Below are positions 27,729 through 37,252 of a stretch of DNA of 42,361 nt, in pieces. Where the stretch lies: the NCBI GenBank assembly GCA_031276865.1, contig JAISMF010000095.1, positions 1 to 42,361 on the forward strand. Reading direction: 5' to 3'. The notes beneath the pieces were generated by a model. It was not told the origin of the DNA. It made no database searches and saw only the letters and a program-made list of their open reading frames with translations. Numbering within the stretch: position 1 is the stretch's first letter; every line of letters begins with the position of its first letter. Origin of the DNA: Deltaproteobacteria bacterium (GTDB lineage Bacteria > Desulfobacterota > Desulfarculia > Adiutricales > Adiutricaceae). The position numbers and the translations under genes were made by a program.

Positions 27729-28607
27729 ATGAGCGATAAAAGAAAACAAAGCATGGGTATGGGTCTAAACGATTTGATCGGAAAAAATGTCCCGCAAAGC
27801 GGTCTGCCGCTTTATATTAGTATTGAATCCATATCTCTTAATCCAGATCAACCGAGAAAATATTTTAACTCAGTTGAAATGGAAAATTTAACTGAATCTA
27901 TAAAACTTAAAGGCATAATAGAGCCTTTAATAGTGAGAACCGCGGAAACAGGCTACCAGCTGATAGCCGGACATAGAAGGCTTATAGCCGCAAAAAACGC
28001 CCAGCTTAACGAAGTTCCGGTAATTATCAGGGAGGTTCCGGACAGCTCCAAAGAAAGGTTGGAGCTGGCCTTGATTGAAAATATTTTCCGCGACAATCTT
28101 AATCCCATAGAAGAGGCTGAAGCGGTTCTGCGTCTCAAAGACGAGCTTAACGAAACTCTACCAAATATTTCCAAACTGATCGGAAAAGATAGAACAACCG
28201 TATCAGGAATACTCCGCTTACTCGGTCTTCCCGAAAAAATCAAAGACGACATCAGATATGGAAGAATGTCCGCCGGCCACGGTAAAGCTATTTTATCAAT
28301 CGATGACAAAGAAAAGTGGGAGGAAGCTAGAAGCCTAATTATTAGCGGTTCTCTAACCGTGAGGGAGGCTGAAGCGCTGGCGAAAAAATTAAATAAACCG
28401 GCTAAAACCAGGGAAAAAGATAATGAGGATTCGTCAGAGGGAGATTCCGCTTACTACGAGTCTCTCGAAAATTCATTCACCGAGGCTATCGGCGGTCTCA
28501 AGGTTAAAATTAAATATAAAGGTAAGGATAAAAAAATAGAAATTCATTACACGGATAATAAGGAAATAGAAATGGTTATGAAAAGACTTGGAGTTGTGGT
28601 TGCGTAG
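27729..28607 (+). CDS. parB: Chromosome-partitioning CTPase/DNA-binding protein ParB
   Basis: ParB binds parS, hydrolyses CTP and slides along DNA as a clamp. The 292 residues follow the family order: MGMGLNDLIG, NPDQPRKYF, the nucleotide-binding motifs IAGHRR (usually GERR) and ENIFRDNLNPIEEA (intact ENxxR), the HTH region GKDRTTVSGILRLLGLPEKI, then SAGHGKAIL (usually GHARAL), a Lys/Glu linker and a C-terminal dimerisation domain. In the HTH the common GKSR and V-x-N-x-LRLL are changed to GKDR and VSGILRLL. These changes could relate to the altered palindrome array upstream, but this is inference. Confidence 0.95.
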   Translation: MSDKRKQSMGMGLNDLIGKNVPQSGLPLYISIESISLNPDQPRKYFNSVEMENLTESIKLKGIIEPLIVRTAETGYQLIAGHRRLIAAKNAQLNEVPVIIREVPDSSKERLELALIENIFRDNLNPIEEAEAVLRLKDELNETLPNISKLIGKDRTTVSGILRLLGLPEKIKDDIRYGRMSAGHGKAILSIDDKEKWEEARSLIISGSLTVREAEALAKKLNKPAKTREKDNEDSSEGDSAYYESLENSFTEAIGGLKVKIKYKGKDKKIEIHYTDNKEIEMVMKRLGVVVA

Positions 28608-28667
28608 TATTTTTAAATATTATATATATCTATTTATATATTAATTTATATAAATACTGATAAAAAA

Positions 28668-29744
28668 ATGATAGAATATTTTAATTTTTTAACAGAAATT
28701 TATATTATAAATTTCGTAAAATATTTTGGATATTTTTTTATCTGCGTAGTTTTTCTTTTTAGTCTATGTAAATACGCTCCGTTGTTAGGTCTGGTAGATA
28801 TTCCAAATAACAGAAGTTTTCATCTCATTCCCACTCCTGTCGGCGGTGGAATAGCTATAGTTCTCATAATTATCCTTTCAAATATACAATTTTTCCGATC
28901 ATGCCCTGAATTTTTCGCCGGATCGGCGCTCATCTCCATACTGGGATTAATAGACGATAGAAAACCGCTGCCCGTGCTTCCGAGAATCATAGGACAATGT
29001 CTGGTCGTGGGAGCAATTGTTGTATTCCTACCCGTGGTGGCGCCCATAAAAGGCGTCCCGGCGTTTTTAGTGAAGATTATATTATTCGTGGCGGGAGTAT
29101 GGTTCATAAACGTTTATAATTTTATGGATGGAATTGACGGCTTGGCCGGAGGCTACGCAAACGCCGCCTCCGTAGGATTTTTATTTTGCATCAGTAATTT
29201 AATTAAAGTGGAACCCTGGAATTTAAGCGTTTACAACCAGATTATATACGTGACTCTGGCATTTTTGATATTTAACTGGAGTCCAGCTAAAATATTCATG
29301 GGAGACACCGGCAGTACTTTTCTAGGTTTCACTTTTTTTTCGCTGGGGGCCAGAGCCTTAATTTACGGTAACTACATAATCTATTCCTTTATTATAATTA
29401 TGTCGTTTTTTTGGATTGACGCCACCATCACCATAACTAGAAGATTTTTAAATAAAGCTAGAATATTCTCAGGCCACAAAGAACACGCCTTTCATAAGGC
29501 TGCGGCTCTTTTCGGCCATTGGAGGGTCAGCGCCTTTATTATTCTCGTAACATTATTATGGCTCAATCCCATGGCCAGATACGCGGTCAAAAATATAGAC
29601 TTGGCTTTACCGGTAACCGTGTTGGCGGTTCTACCCGTGTTTTTTTGCATAATTCTCTTCAATCCCGGTTCTCCGGTTGAAAGTTCGAATTTTATAATAA
29701 CATATTTAAAAAATAAGGTTCTAAAAATTAATAATATTACATAA
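28668..29744 (+). CDS. WecA/MraY-family polyprenyl-phosphate glycosyl-1-phosphate transferase
   Basis: An integral membrane enzyme of 358 residues with about ten hydrophobic segments. It carries the family motifs LGLIDDRK (Mg-binding Asp pair), NVYNFMDGIDGLAGG, MGDTGSTFLGF and a final SGHKEHAFHKAAALFG, whose form is closer to the WecA/WbpL group than to MraY. It should transfer a sugar-1-phosphate, such as GlcNAc-1-P or a related amino sugar, from a UDP donor to undecaprenyl phosphate and so start O-antigen or another surface glycan. It starts 60 bases after parB in the same direction. Confidence 0.88.
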   Translation: MIEYFNFLTEIYIINFVKYFGYFFICVVFLFSLCKYAPLLGLVDIPNNRSFHLIPTPVGGGIAIVLIIILSNIQFFRSCPEFFAGSALISILGLIDDRKPLPVLPRIIGQCLVVGAIVVFLPVVAPIKGVPAFLVKIILFVAGVWFINVYNFMDGIDGLAGGYANAASVGFLFCISNLIKVEPWNLSVYNQIIYVTLAFLIFNWSPAKIFMGDTGSTFLGFTFFSLGARALIYGNYIIYSFIIIMSFFWIDATITITRRFLNKARIFSGHKEHAFHKAAALFGHWRVSAFIILVTLLWLNPMARYAVKNIDLALPVTVLAVLPVFFCIILFNPGSPVESSNFIITYLKNKVLKINNIT

Positions 29745-30219
29745 TATTTAATTTAATTAATAAATAATATATAATTATTAAAAAAATATAAAAAAATGAA
29801 AGGCATAATAAACAACGGCTCCAGGTCTGAAGCTTTTCGTTTTTTAAAAGAGGTGGTTTTAAAACTTCCTTTTTAATAAAGTAATAGTAATAATAAGGGC
29901 CCGTCAACTGTCTAAAAGTCAAAAAAAAGCGGTATTATCAAGAAGTTATATTGAACATTGGTTTGACGTTTTTTAAACATTTTGAACAATTTTTATCCCA
30001 TCCCGGAAATAATTGTTTAAAAACTCGGTTTTTAGACAATTTTTTAAACAAGAAATCCCGCTTGTACCGGCGCTTATTGTCTGAAATGTCTAAACGCGTT
30101 AAAAAAGCTCCGCCTTATACATGCGATCGTTAGAAGAGGAATTGTTATTTAAATATTTATTTTATTAAATAATATAAAATTAATAGTATTAAAATAAAAT
30201 TTAATCTTACAGGTATTGA
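29745..30219. other. AT-rich intergenic region between wecA-like gene and bchI
   Basis: About 475 bases without a convincing gene. The 60-codon plus frame at 29951-30133 and the 61-codon minus frame at 29737-29922 have no recognisable features. A strong A/T-rich hairpin is at 30012-30040. Related words (TGTCTAAAA, TGTCTAAAC) recur at about 29910 and 30090, so this may be remnant repeat DNA. Confidence 0.45.
30012..30040. repeat. Short hairpin, 13-bp arms
   Basis: ATTGTTTAAAAAC (30012-30024) and GTTTTTAGACAAT (30028-30040) are inverse complements with one mismatch and a three-base loop. The low GC content makes a terminator uncertain, although TTTTT follows. Confidence 0.5.
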
Positions 30220-31248
30220 ATGAGACATAATTTTCCTTTCACGGCTCTGGTGGGTCAGGAGAAAATGAAAACCGCCCTGATCCTGGCCGTAATCAATCCC
30301 GCCCTTGGGGGAGTTCTTATCCGCGGGGAAAAGGGCACGGCCAAATCCACCGCCGTAAGGGCCATGGCCGAGCTATTGCCAGAGCAGGAGGTTATCGAAG
30401 GCTGCCGCTACGGCTGCGGTCCGGAAAATCCGGAAAGGTGGTGCGGCGACTGCGTCGTCCGCTTCGGCGGGTCATCTTTGAAAGACATACCCGTGAAAAA
30501 AAGAAGGCGGCCTTTAGCCGAGCTACCCATAGGGGCGACCGAGGATAGGCTTCTTGGGAGCCTGAACTTGGAAAAAGCCATGACCGAAGGCGAGAGCGTC
30601 TTCGAGCCGGGTATCCTGGCTCAGGCCAACAGGGGGATTCTCTACGTGGACGAAGTGAATCTCCTAGACGACTTTCTAGTGGACGTTTTACTTGACGCCG
30701 CCGCCATGGGACGCAATTTCGTGGAAAGGGAGGGCATATCCGTAACGCATCCGGCCCTGTTCACCCTGATAGGCACCATGAATCCCGAGGAGGGTGAATT
30801 AAGGCCGCAGCTTCTCGACCGCTTCGGTCTGTGCGTGGAAGTAAAAGGCCTCCAGGATCCACTTTTGAGGCAGAACGTGATAAAGGAGAGGCTTGAATTC
30901 GAGGAGAATCCCGAAGCTTACGTTAAACGCTGGGAGCCGGGGGAAAAGGAGCTGGGAGTGAAGATCGAGGCCGCGGCCGCTAGGCTGCCTCTGACCGTTT
31001 TAACCGACGAGGCTCTTATGGAAGCCGTGGATATAGCTTTAAAACTGGGCGTGGACGGCCACCGGGGCGATCTCACGGTGGTGAAGACGGCCCTCACCCT
31101 GGCCGCCTGGGAGGATAAGCCCCTGGACAAAGATCTCGTCATGAGGGCGGCCGAGCTGGCGCTGCCCCATAGGATGCGGCGCAGACCATTCCAGGATGTG
31201 GATTTCAACGTTCTTGAAAGATTGGAAGAAGCCGTGGATGAAAAATAA
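30220..31248 (+). CDS. bchI: Magnesium/cobalt-chelatase-type AAA+ ATPase, ChlI/BchI subunit
   Basis: A 342-residue AAA+ protein with Walker [10 protein letters not shown], Walker [11 protein letters not shown], the sensor-1 region IGTMNPEEG and [10 protein letters not shown], as in the I subunit of Mg-chelatase. The Cys group (Cys62, 66, 75, 78) between Walker A and B is normal for this family. I subunits power metal insertion into tetrapyrroles together with a D subunit (VWA domain) and a large H/CobN subunit. Neither partner is adjacent. In a non-phototroph this ATPase most likely serves cobalamin synthesis or an MoxR-like role. The composition switches to GC-rich at this gene. Confidence 0.88.
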   Translation: MRHNFPFTALVGQEKMKTALILAVINPALGGVLIRGEKGTAKSTAVRAMAELLPEQEVIEGCRYGCGPENPERWCGDCVVRFGGSSLKDIPVKKRRRPLAELPIGATEDRLLGSLNLEKAMTEGESVFEPGILAQANRGILYVDEVNLLDDFLVDVLLDAAAMGRNFVEREGISVTHPALFTLIGTMNPEEGELRPQLLDRFGLCVEVKGLQDPLLRQNVIKERLEFEENPEAYVKRWEPGEKELGVKIEAAAARLPLTVLTDEALMEAVDIALKLGVDGHRGDLTVVKTALTLAAWEDKPLDKDLVMRAAELALPHRMRRRPFQDVDFNVLERLEEAVDEK

Positions 31249-31592
31249 TGAGAAATATTTCTAAAAAGGCGTCATATAACGGCTGAAAAAACCCGCGACG
31301 GATGACAGTTTCAGGTAAAAAAAGCGTTTTAAAAACTAGCCGGAAGTATCCGGATTATATAAAGTCAAGGCGGATAAATTGAAAAACAGCGAAAACAGCG
31401 AAAATAGGTAAGTAAAATAGTCGCGGTTTTTTTTCGCCGGATCTATCATCGTCCGCTTCTTTTAAACCCGTTTAATCCGCTTTCATTCCATTTTATCCGC
31501 TGTTTTTTCACCCCTTTCGCCGATTGTTCCTCCCTTTAGCGAGACGGCCCCCTCGGGCGTCTTGAAAGGTGAAGGGACATGGGCGAAAAAAG
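31249..31592. other. Intergenic region, no gene seen
   Basis: About 340 bases between the converging bchI and mlaD genes. Repeated words such as AACAGCGAAAACAGCG (31384-31400) and GCGGATAA/TTATCCGC (31371-31379, 31492-31500) could pair over a distance, but there is no compact structure. Confidence 0.4.
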
Positions 31593-31640
31593 AAAAACGG
31601 CTCCCGGTCAAGGCGCTGGCCTTGGTCGGGAGCCGTTTTT
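31593..31640. terminator. Bidirectional rho-independent terminator
   Basis: Perfect 14-base arms AAAAACGGCTCCCG (31593-31606) and CGGGAGCCGTTTTT (31627-31640) enclose an inner CAAGG/CCTTG stem (31609-31613, 31620-31624). With T-runs on both strands, it can end transcription of the Mla operon (minus strand, mlaD stop at 31674) and of plus-strand transcription coming from bchI. Confidence 0.9.
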
Positions 31641-31673
31641 TATGCCCGCGGGAAAGACGGGGAGAGTCTTACC

Positions 31674-33053
31674 TCAGCTTCCCAGGAGACTTCCGGCGGA
31701 ACCGAACAAGAGTTTCAAATCGTCGTCCGTGAAGAAGAAGCCGATGCCGAAGAAGGGCGAGGCGCGGTGCAGATCGGAGATGAAGTCGTCGTAACCCGCG
31801 GATATGTACATGAACTTCCAGAGCCTGTAGGTGGCCATGGCCCTTAAATGCGGGTTGTGATCGAAGTCGCCGCTGAAGGCTTCGAAGGTGAGCGTTAAAT
31901 CGTCGTCGAAGAGGTAGTAGTCGACGCCTACGCCTCCGCCCGATTCGATGACGCCGCCGCGGATTACGAAATTGTAGAAGCGCTGGGCGATCTGCGCGTT
32001 GATTTTCAGCCGCGAGCGGTTTCTGGACTCCAACACCCAGTTGCCGGAATCCGAGGAGAAATCCTTGCGCTCGTAGCTCCCGAAATAGTCGGCCGTCACT
32101 CCCAGGAGGTAGTAACGGTCCGGAGAGGTGAAGATCTTCACCCCGGCGCTCCCTTTAACGAAGCTGTAGCGGGTCATGAAGTCCACCCGGAAGTCCAAGG
32201 CGACTGAAACGGCGTTTCCTTCGGAGATGTACTCGTTTACCCCGGTTAAGACCTCGTCTATTTTATTGATGGTGGTGTCGTCGTTCACCAGCCGCCCGAT
32301 GGTCCCCTGACCGCTGTTTATCTTCTCGGCTATGTCGCCTATGGTGGAAAGGGCCGAGCGCACGTCCCCTATGAGGGCGTCGCTGTTTATGAGCTGCCCC
32401 AGCGATCCCTCGCCCCGGCTTATCTTATCGGTTATCTGCTCCAAATTCCGGGAGGCCTTTTCTAAATTGGAAAGCGAGCTCGTGAGGTTGGGGCCGTTGG
32501 CCTTGGCGAGTTCGTTTAGGCTTTCGCTCACTTCCCGCACGTTTCTTAGGATGGTCCTTATATCCTCGTCTCCGCCGTCCGCTGTCAAGGCTGTGGTGAG
32601 TTTTTTCAAATCGTCCGCGACCGCGCCCAGCTTCTCCACTAAAACCGTCAGATCTTCGGCCGAGGTGGCGTTTTTAAGCTCGCCGCCGGGGGGGATGGTT
32701 TCGGCGGCCCTCATGCCCGGGACCAGATCCACGTACTTGTCCCCTAGAATGCCCTGGGATTTTATGTAGGCGTGGGTGTCCACGGGAAGGGTCACGCCGT
32801 TTAAGATGAGCATGGTGACTTTGGCCTTATCCTGGAACAGGGCGATGCGGCCCACGTGGCCGACGCTGATGCCGGCTATTTCCACCGCCACCCCCTCTTT
32901 TAGGCCCGTCACCTGGTCGAAGACCGCGTCTATCTGGTAGTAGGACTCGCGGTAAGATTTGAGGGTGCCCAATCGCATGGCCATCCAGCCCACCACCAGG
33001 ATGGCGGCCAGGACGAATAAACCGACTTTTATTTCCGTAGAGGTTTTATACAT
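31674..33053 (-). CDS. mlaD: MCE-domain lipid-transport protein MlaD with a long beta-rich C-terminus
   Basis: The ATG at 33053 (MYKTSTEIKVGLFVL) is preferred to a TTG two codons upstream. One TM (about 8-29) is followed by an MCE domain (about 38-120: FDQVTGLKEGVAVEIAGISVG, GILGDKYVDLVPG), which forms the hexameric periplasmic ring for phospholipid. Residues about 140-260 are helical with LSNLEKASRNL-type repeats. The last ~190 residues alternate polar and hydrophobic (YSFVKGSAGVKIF, YYLLGVTADYFG, FMYISAGYDDFI), like outer-membrane beta strands. E. coli MlaD is only about 180 residues. It is the last gene of mlaE-mlaF-mlaD, 129 bases after mlaF. Confidence 0.88.
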   Translation of the reverse strand: MYKTSTEIKVGLFVLAAILVVGWMAMRLGTLKSYRESYYQIDAVFDQVTGLKEGVAVEIAGISVGHVGRIALFQDKAKVTMLILNGVTLPVDTHAYIKSQGILGDKYVDLVPGMRAAETIPPGGELKNATSAEDLTVLVEKLGAVADDLKKLTTALTADGGDEDIRTILRNVREVSESLNELAKANGPNLTSSLSNLEKASRNLEQITDKISRGEGSLGQLINSDALIGDVRSALSTIGDIAEKINSGQGTIGRLVNDDTTINKIDEVLTGVNEYISEGNAVSVALDFRVDFMTRYSFVKGSAGVKIFTSPDRYYLLGVTADYFGSYERKDFSSDSGNWVLESRNRSRLKINAQIAQRFYNFVIRGGVIESGGGVGVDYYLFDDDLTLTFEAFSGDFDHNPHLRAMATYRLWKFMYISAGYDDFISDLHRASPFFGIGFFFTDDDLKLLFGSAGSLLGS

Positions 33054-33182
33054 TTGCAAAAAAAATCCGTCCGCGGCGGGCGGACCCGCCGCGGGGGAAA
33101 AGCTCCGGCCGAAGACGGAGAAAAGAAGGCCAATGGAGCGGGTGAAAGCTTGAAAGAGACGAAAAAAACCATCCGTGAGGGT

Positions 33183-33932
33183 TCAAGGGCCTTCGGGCTC
33201 GTCACCGGTGAGGAAGGCCTTGACCTCCGGAAGGTCGCTTTTTTTGAAATCGAAGGCCGTTCCCGACAAGAGGACCCTCCCCTCGTGGAGGAGGTGTATC
33301 CGATCGGAAATGGAAAGGGCCGCGGCTATGTCGTGGCTCACCACCGCGACGGTGGCTCCGGTCCTCTCCCTGGCCTCCAAAATTAGGGCGTCCACCTGGG
33401 TGCTTAAAATGGGATCGAGGCCGGTGGTGGGCTCGTCGAAAAAGAGGACGCCCGGCTCCATCACCAGGGCCCTGGCTATGGCCACCCTCTTCTTCTCGCC
33501 ACCGGAGAGATCCTCCACCCGGTGGTCGTAGGCCCCCTCCATCCCTAGGTCCTTTAAAAGGGAAAGTGCCCTTTCCTTAGCCTTATCCTCCGGCATGGCC
33601 CGGTGGTACCAGAGGGGGAAGATCACGTTCTCGCCGGCGGAAAGGGAGTCGAAGAGGGCGCCGTCCTGGAAAAGCAGCCCCACGCTCTTTCTCAAGTTCT
33701 CCTTTTCCCTCTTTCCGGCCCGAAAAAACTCCCGGTCCCCGTACCAGACCTCGCCGGAATCCGGAGTCAAAAGACCGGTCAGGTGCTTCAAAAGGACGGA
33801 CTTTCCGCCGCCGCTGCGGCCGATGATGAAGTTCACCTTCCCGGCTTCCAAGGTGATTTCAAGATCCTTGAGGACCTTGTTATCCCCGAAGCTTTTACAG
33901 AGGCCCTTGACCCGGATCTCCGGGGCTTTCAT
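33183..33932 (-). CDS. mlaF: ABC transporter ATPase MlaF
   Basis: The start at 33932 (MKAPEIRVKGLCKSFGDNK) is chosen by homology. The same frame runs open to 34889, but that part only shadows mlaE. The 249-residue protein has Walker A GRSGGGKS, Q-loop LLFQDGALFDSLS, signature LSGGEKKR, Walker B VLFFDEPTTGLDP and the H-loop VSHD. It energises retrograde or anterograde phospholipid transport with MlaE and MlaD. It starts 18 bases beyond the mlaE stop. Confidence 0.94.
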   Translation of the reverse strand: MKAPEIRVKGLCKSFGDNKVLKDLEITLEAGKVNFIIGRSGGGKSVLLKHLTGLLTPDSGEVWYGDREFFRAGKREKENLRKSVGLLFQDGALFDSLSAGENVIFPLWYHRAMPEDKAKERALSLLKDLGMEGAYDHRVEDLSGGEKKRVAIARALVMEPGVLFFDEPTTGLDPILSTQVDALILEARERTGATVAVVSHDIAAALSISDRIHLLHEGRVLLSGTAFDFKKSDLPEVKAFLTGDEPEGP

Positions 33933-33949
33933 CGGCTTTTCCACGGACT

Positions 33950-34741
33950 CTAGTACATGAGGGCGGTCATGATGAAGTCGCCCACCAGGATGGTGACGTA
34001 GCTCACCACCACCGCGATGGTGGTGGCCTTTCCCACCCCCTCGGCGCCGCCTTTGCAGTAGTAGCCCGAGTAGCAGCCCACGCTGGTGAGGATGAAGCCG
34101 AAGACCGCGGCCTTCACCAAGCCGTCGAAGACGTCGTCCATGATGACGATATCCTGAATGCGCCCCACGAACTGCCCCGAGTCCAGGCCCTTGGACATGG
34201 CCACGAAATAGCCGCCGACGACTCCCACGGCGTCGGCCACGGCCGTTAAGAGGGGGAGCATGAAGATTCCGGCGATGATCCTGGGGCTTATAAGGTATTT
34301 CACCGGCTCCGCCGCCATCACCGTCAAAGCGTCTATCTGCTCGGTCACCTTCATGGCGGCCATTTCGGCCGCCATGGAGCTGCCCACCCTTCCGGTCACC
34401 ATGAGGGCGGTCAAGACCGGACCCAGCTCCCGGGTCATGGCCGTGGCCACCGTGGGACCCACCATGCTGTCCGCGGAGAAGCGCCGGAAGCCGTAGATTA
34501 TCTGGAGGGTGAAGACCCCTCCGGTGAATATGCCGGTGAGTATCACCACCAATAGGGAATCCACCCCCACGAACTCCATCTGCTTGAGGATGGCCCGAGG
34601 CCTCCAGGGGGGGAGGATGCTGAAAAAGAAGGCCTTGGCCGAGAGGATGGCGTAGCGGCCCAGATGAAAAACGGTATCCAGAATGGCCCGCCCCAGGGCG
34701 GCCACGGGTCTGGCCAGGGTGTTCACGGAAGTAGACTCCAA
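33950..34741 (-). CDS. mlaE: ABC transporter permease MlaE
   Basis: A 263-residue permease of the MlaE/DUF140 family, with an N-terminal amphipathic region and several hydrophobic segments. Family motifs are LTGIFTGGVFTLQ, RELGPVLTALMVTGRVGSSMAAEMAAMKVTEQIDAL and a C-terminal GVGKATTIAVVVSYVTILVGDF. It forms the inner-membrane channel part of the lipid transporter and is the first gene of the Mla operon. Its promoter should lie within 34742-35386. Confidence 0.94.
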   Translation of the reverse strand: MESTSVNTLARPVAALGRAILDTVFHLGRYAILSAKAFFFSILPPWRPRAILKQMEFVGVDSLLVVILTGIFTGGVFTLQIIYGFRRFSADSMVGPTVATAMTRELGPVLTALMVTGRVGSSMAAEMAAMKVTEQIDALTVMAAEPVKYLISPRIIAGIFMLPLLTAVADAVGVVGGYFVAMSKGLDSGQFVGRIQDIVIMDDVFDGLVKAAVFGFILTSVGCYSGYYCKGGAEGVGKATTIAVVVSYVTILVGDFIMTALMY

Positions 34742-35386
34742 AGATGGCGGGGCGAAAAGATTCGCGGTCGATGCTAAGGACGAGGGAGGAAAAGAAGGGG
34801 AAAAAGGCCGAAAATCTCGCCGTAAATCGCGAATACGGACGGTCGCGGCGCCGGGGCCTGGATTTTCCGCTCTTCAAATCTATTTTCACGCGATTATAAC
34901 AGACTTCGCGGCGCCCGCCAAAATAATCCGGAAAAGGACGCGCGAGCGTCGTTAAAAACGCTGAAAGGTTCCCGCCTGAACCTAAAAATGTAAAAGGCGC
35001 CCCGGGGAAAGCCCCGCCCGCGAAAGGACGCCGTCAAGGCGGCCGGAACCTCCTCGCGGGAAAAAAGCCGGATTATTTGGCCCCTTTCCGTCCGGACGCT
35101 TTTCCGAATCGGGCGGGACGAAAAAAGAGCCTCCCCCAATCTCTTCGTTGAAACACGCCTTAAAGCGAAGCCCTTTTTACGAAGGCCCCCCCGGGGGCCG
35201 CGCTTGCGGGGAGCCCCGGGAAAGCTTACGGGGCCTTAAAGCGCCTCTTAAGATTGATTTTGGGTACCGCCGGGTTTATATTTAACAAAAGGTTTTTGAT
35301 CAACCCCCCACCCTAATATTTCATAAATCCCGCTAGGACGGGACGCCCTCCGGTCCGGAGGGCTTCATCCGTCCCCGAGGCCCTCG
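34742..35386. other. Intergenic region between divergent mlaE and the sigma-54 activator
   Basis: About 645 bases separating divergent genes, so promoters for both should be here. No clear sigma-54 (TGGCAC-N5-TTGC) or sigma-70 match was identified. GC-rich inverted words (such as CCCCCGGGGG near 35190) could form hairpins. The frames at 34683-34955 and 34894-35139 have no recognisable features. Confidence 0.45.
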
Positions 35387-37159
35387 ATGGTCCTGGTGGC
35401 TATAAGGAACAATAAACTGGCCGATCAAGTGCTCTCCGCCGTGAACGACAGGGCGGTGAAGGCCAGGAGGCTGCGCTCCCTGGAAGAGGCCCGGGAACTC
35501 CCGGCGGCCGAGGAGCTTAGGGCCCTCATCTTCGATCTTGACGAGCAGGGCACCAAGTCGGAAAAAAAACTGGCCGCCTTGGTAAGCGATCTGAAAAGCC
35601 GCTTCAAAACCAGGATCCTGGCTTTGGGTAGCAATCTGGAACTAAAATTCGTAACCGACCTCTACCGTCGGGGCTTAAGCGATTTTCTCGATCTGCCTCT
35701 GGATCCCTTGGAGTTGAACCGCGCCTTGAACAACCTCTTAAGCCCCCCCGCCGCCGAAAACCCGGTTCCGGCGGAGGGGGGGGGCCTCGGGGAAGCGCCG
35801 GCGGGGCCGCGGGCCCCCGCGGCCCCGCCGGGCTCGAAGGAGGGAAAAAAGACCTACGACATCGTGGGCGAGAGTCCGGAGCTGAAAAAACTCTTCCGCC
35901 TGATCGAAAAGGTGGCCGGGACGGACTCCACGGTCCTGGTTCAAGGGGAGAGCGGCACGGGAAAGGAGCTCGTGGCGCGGGCCATCCACAACGCCTCCAA
36001 AAGGCGGGACAAGGCCCTGGTTCCGGTGAACTGCGGCGCCATCCCGGAGGATCTTCTGGAGACCGAGCTCTTCGGCCACGAGAAGGGGGCCTTCACCAGC
36101 GCCATGAAAGACCGCGCCGGCCGTTTCGAACTGGCCGACGGCGGCACCATCTTTTTAGACGAGATCGGGGACATGTCCCCGAAACTCCAGGTGAAGCTTT
36201 TGCGGGTCCTCCAGGAGAGGGAGTTCGAGCGGGTGGGGGGCGATAGGACCATAGAGGTGGACATAAGGGTGATAACCGCCACCCACGTGGATCTGGCCAG
36301 GGCCGTCAAAGAAGGCCGTTTCCGCGAAGACCTCTACTACCGCCTGAACGTGATTCCCGTGACCGTCCCGCCATTAAGGGAGCGCCGGGACGACATCCCC
36401 AGGCTGGTGGAGCACTTCCTCCTCCGCAAAGGCGCCCCGGGCGGCCGGATTTTACGGGTGGCGCCCGAGGCCATGCGCCTCCTCGCCAGCCACGACTGGC
36501 CCGGAAACATTCGGGAGCTGGAAAACCTGGTGGAGCGTTTGGTGATCCTCTGCGACTCCCCGGTGATAGAAGCCGGGGATCTCCCCGCCCGCTTCCGCCT
36601 CTACGCCGAGGAGAAGGGGGACGGGGCCTTCCTCTTTCAAAGCTTTCAAAAGGCCAGGGACGGGGAGGGGAAGGACCCCTTCGTGGAAAAGGATCCATCC
36701 CCGGCGGATCGGGGGGTGCCCGCCTCCGCAAACGAGCTTCCGGAAGAATCTTTCGCGGAAGAATCCGCGGAAGAGGGGGAAGAAAGCCTGGGAGCGGCGG
36801 CCGCCTTGGACGCGACCCCTTCCGCGGAGCCCCTTCCGCCTTCACCCGATCTTTCACCCGCCGGCGGTCCTCCGCCGGCGGCCGCGCCCGGAATAGAGGG
36901 AGGCGCCGGGCTTGAGGCGGCGGATCTGGAAAGGGAGGCCTTCTTAAAGATCCAAGGCGATCTGGAAAGCCTCGTTAAACCCCTCGTGAACTTCCCCGGC
37001 GAGGGGGTGGATCTGAACTCCCTGGTGCGGGACTACGAGGGGCGGATCATCGCCGCCGCCTTGGAATCCGCCGGAGGCCTCAAGGTGGCCGCGGCCAAGC
37101 TCTTGAACATCAACCGCACCACCCTCCAGGAGAAGCTGAAAAAGCTGGAAAAGCTTTAG
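35387..37159 (+). CDS. Sigma-54-dependent transcriptional activator with pseudo-receiver domain
   Basis: An NtrC-type activator of 590 residues. Residues 1-125 look like a receiver fold, but the usual acidic pair after strand 1 is absent (VAIRNN) and the late Lys-Pro is replaced (FLDLPLDP), so phosphorylation is unlikely. The AAA+ domain (about 165-400) has Walker A GESGTGKE, Walker B IFLDEIGD, the arginine-finger region [13 protein letters not shown] and [11 protein letters not shown]. The sigma-54 contact loop reads GAFTSA instead of GAFTGA. About 130 acidic and Pro-rich residues separate it from a Fis-type HTH ([17 protein letters not shown], about 565-589). It lies 93 bases before the TPR gene in the same direction. 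Confidence 0.9.
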   Translation: MVLVAIRNNKLADQVLSAVNDRAVKARRLRSLEEARELPAAEELRALIFDLDEQGTKSEKKLAALVSDLKSRFKTRILALGSNLELKFVTDLYRRGLSDFLDLPLDPLELNRALNNLLSPPAAENPVPAEGGGLGEAPAGPRAPAAPPGSKEGKKTYDIVGESPELKKLFRLIEKVAGTDSTVLVQGESGTGKELVARAIHNASKRRDKALVPVNCGAIPEDLLETELFGHEKGAFTSAMKDRAGRFELADGGTIFLDEIGDMSPKLQVKLLRVLQEREFERVGGDRTIEVDIRVITATHVDLARAVKEGRFREDLYYRLNVIPVTVPPLRERRDDIPRLVEHFLLRKGAPGGRILRVAPEAMRLLASHDWPGNIRELENLVERLVILCDSPVIEAGDLPARFRLYAEEKGDGAFLFQSFQKARDGEGKDPFVEKDPSPADRGVPASANELPEESFAEESAEEGEESLGAAAALDATPSAEPLPPSPDLSPAGGPPPAAAPGIEGGAGLEAADLEREAFLKIQGDLESLVKPLVNFPGEGVDLNSLVRDYEGRIIAAALESAGGLKVAAAKLLNINRTTLQEKLKKLEKL

Positions 37160-37252
37160 CTTTTTCAAAGAAGTAACTCGACAAATCAAACAGGGTGAGA
37201 ATAATTTGCGGTAAGGCCCTTTTCGGCCGATAATACAAAAGGGAGAACCTTT

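Noticed and set aside
33933..34889. N-terminal extension of MlaF (frame open to 34889)
   Set aside because: The extra part is Arg/Gly/His-rich and is the shadow of mlaE in another frame. The MlaF family starts at 33932.
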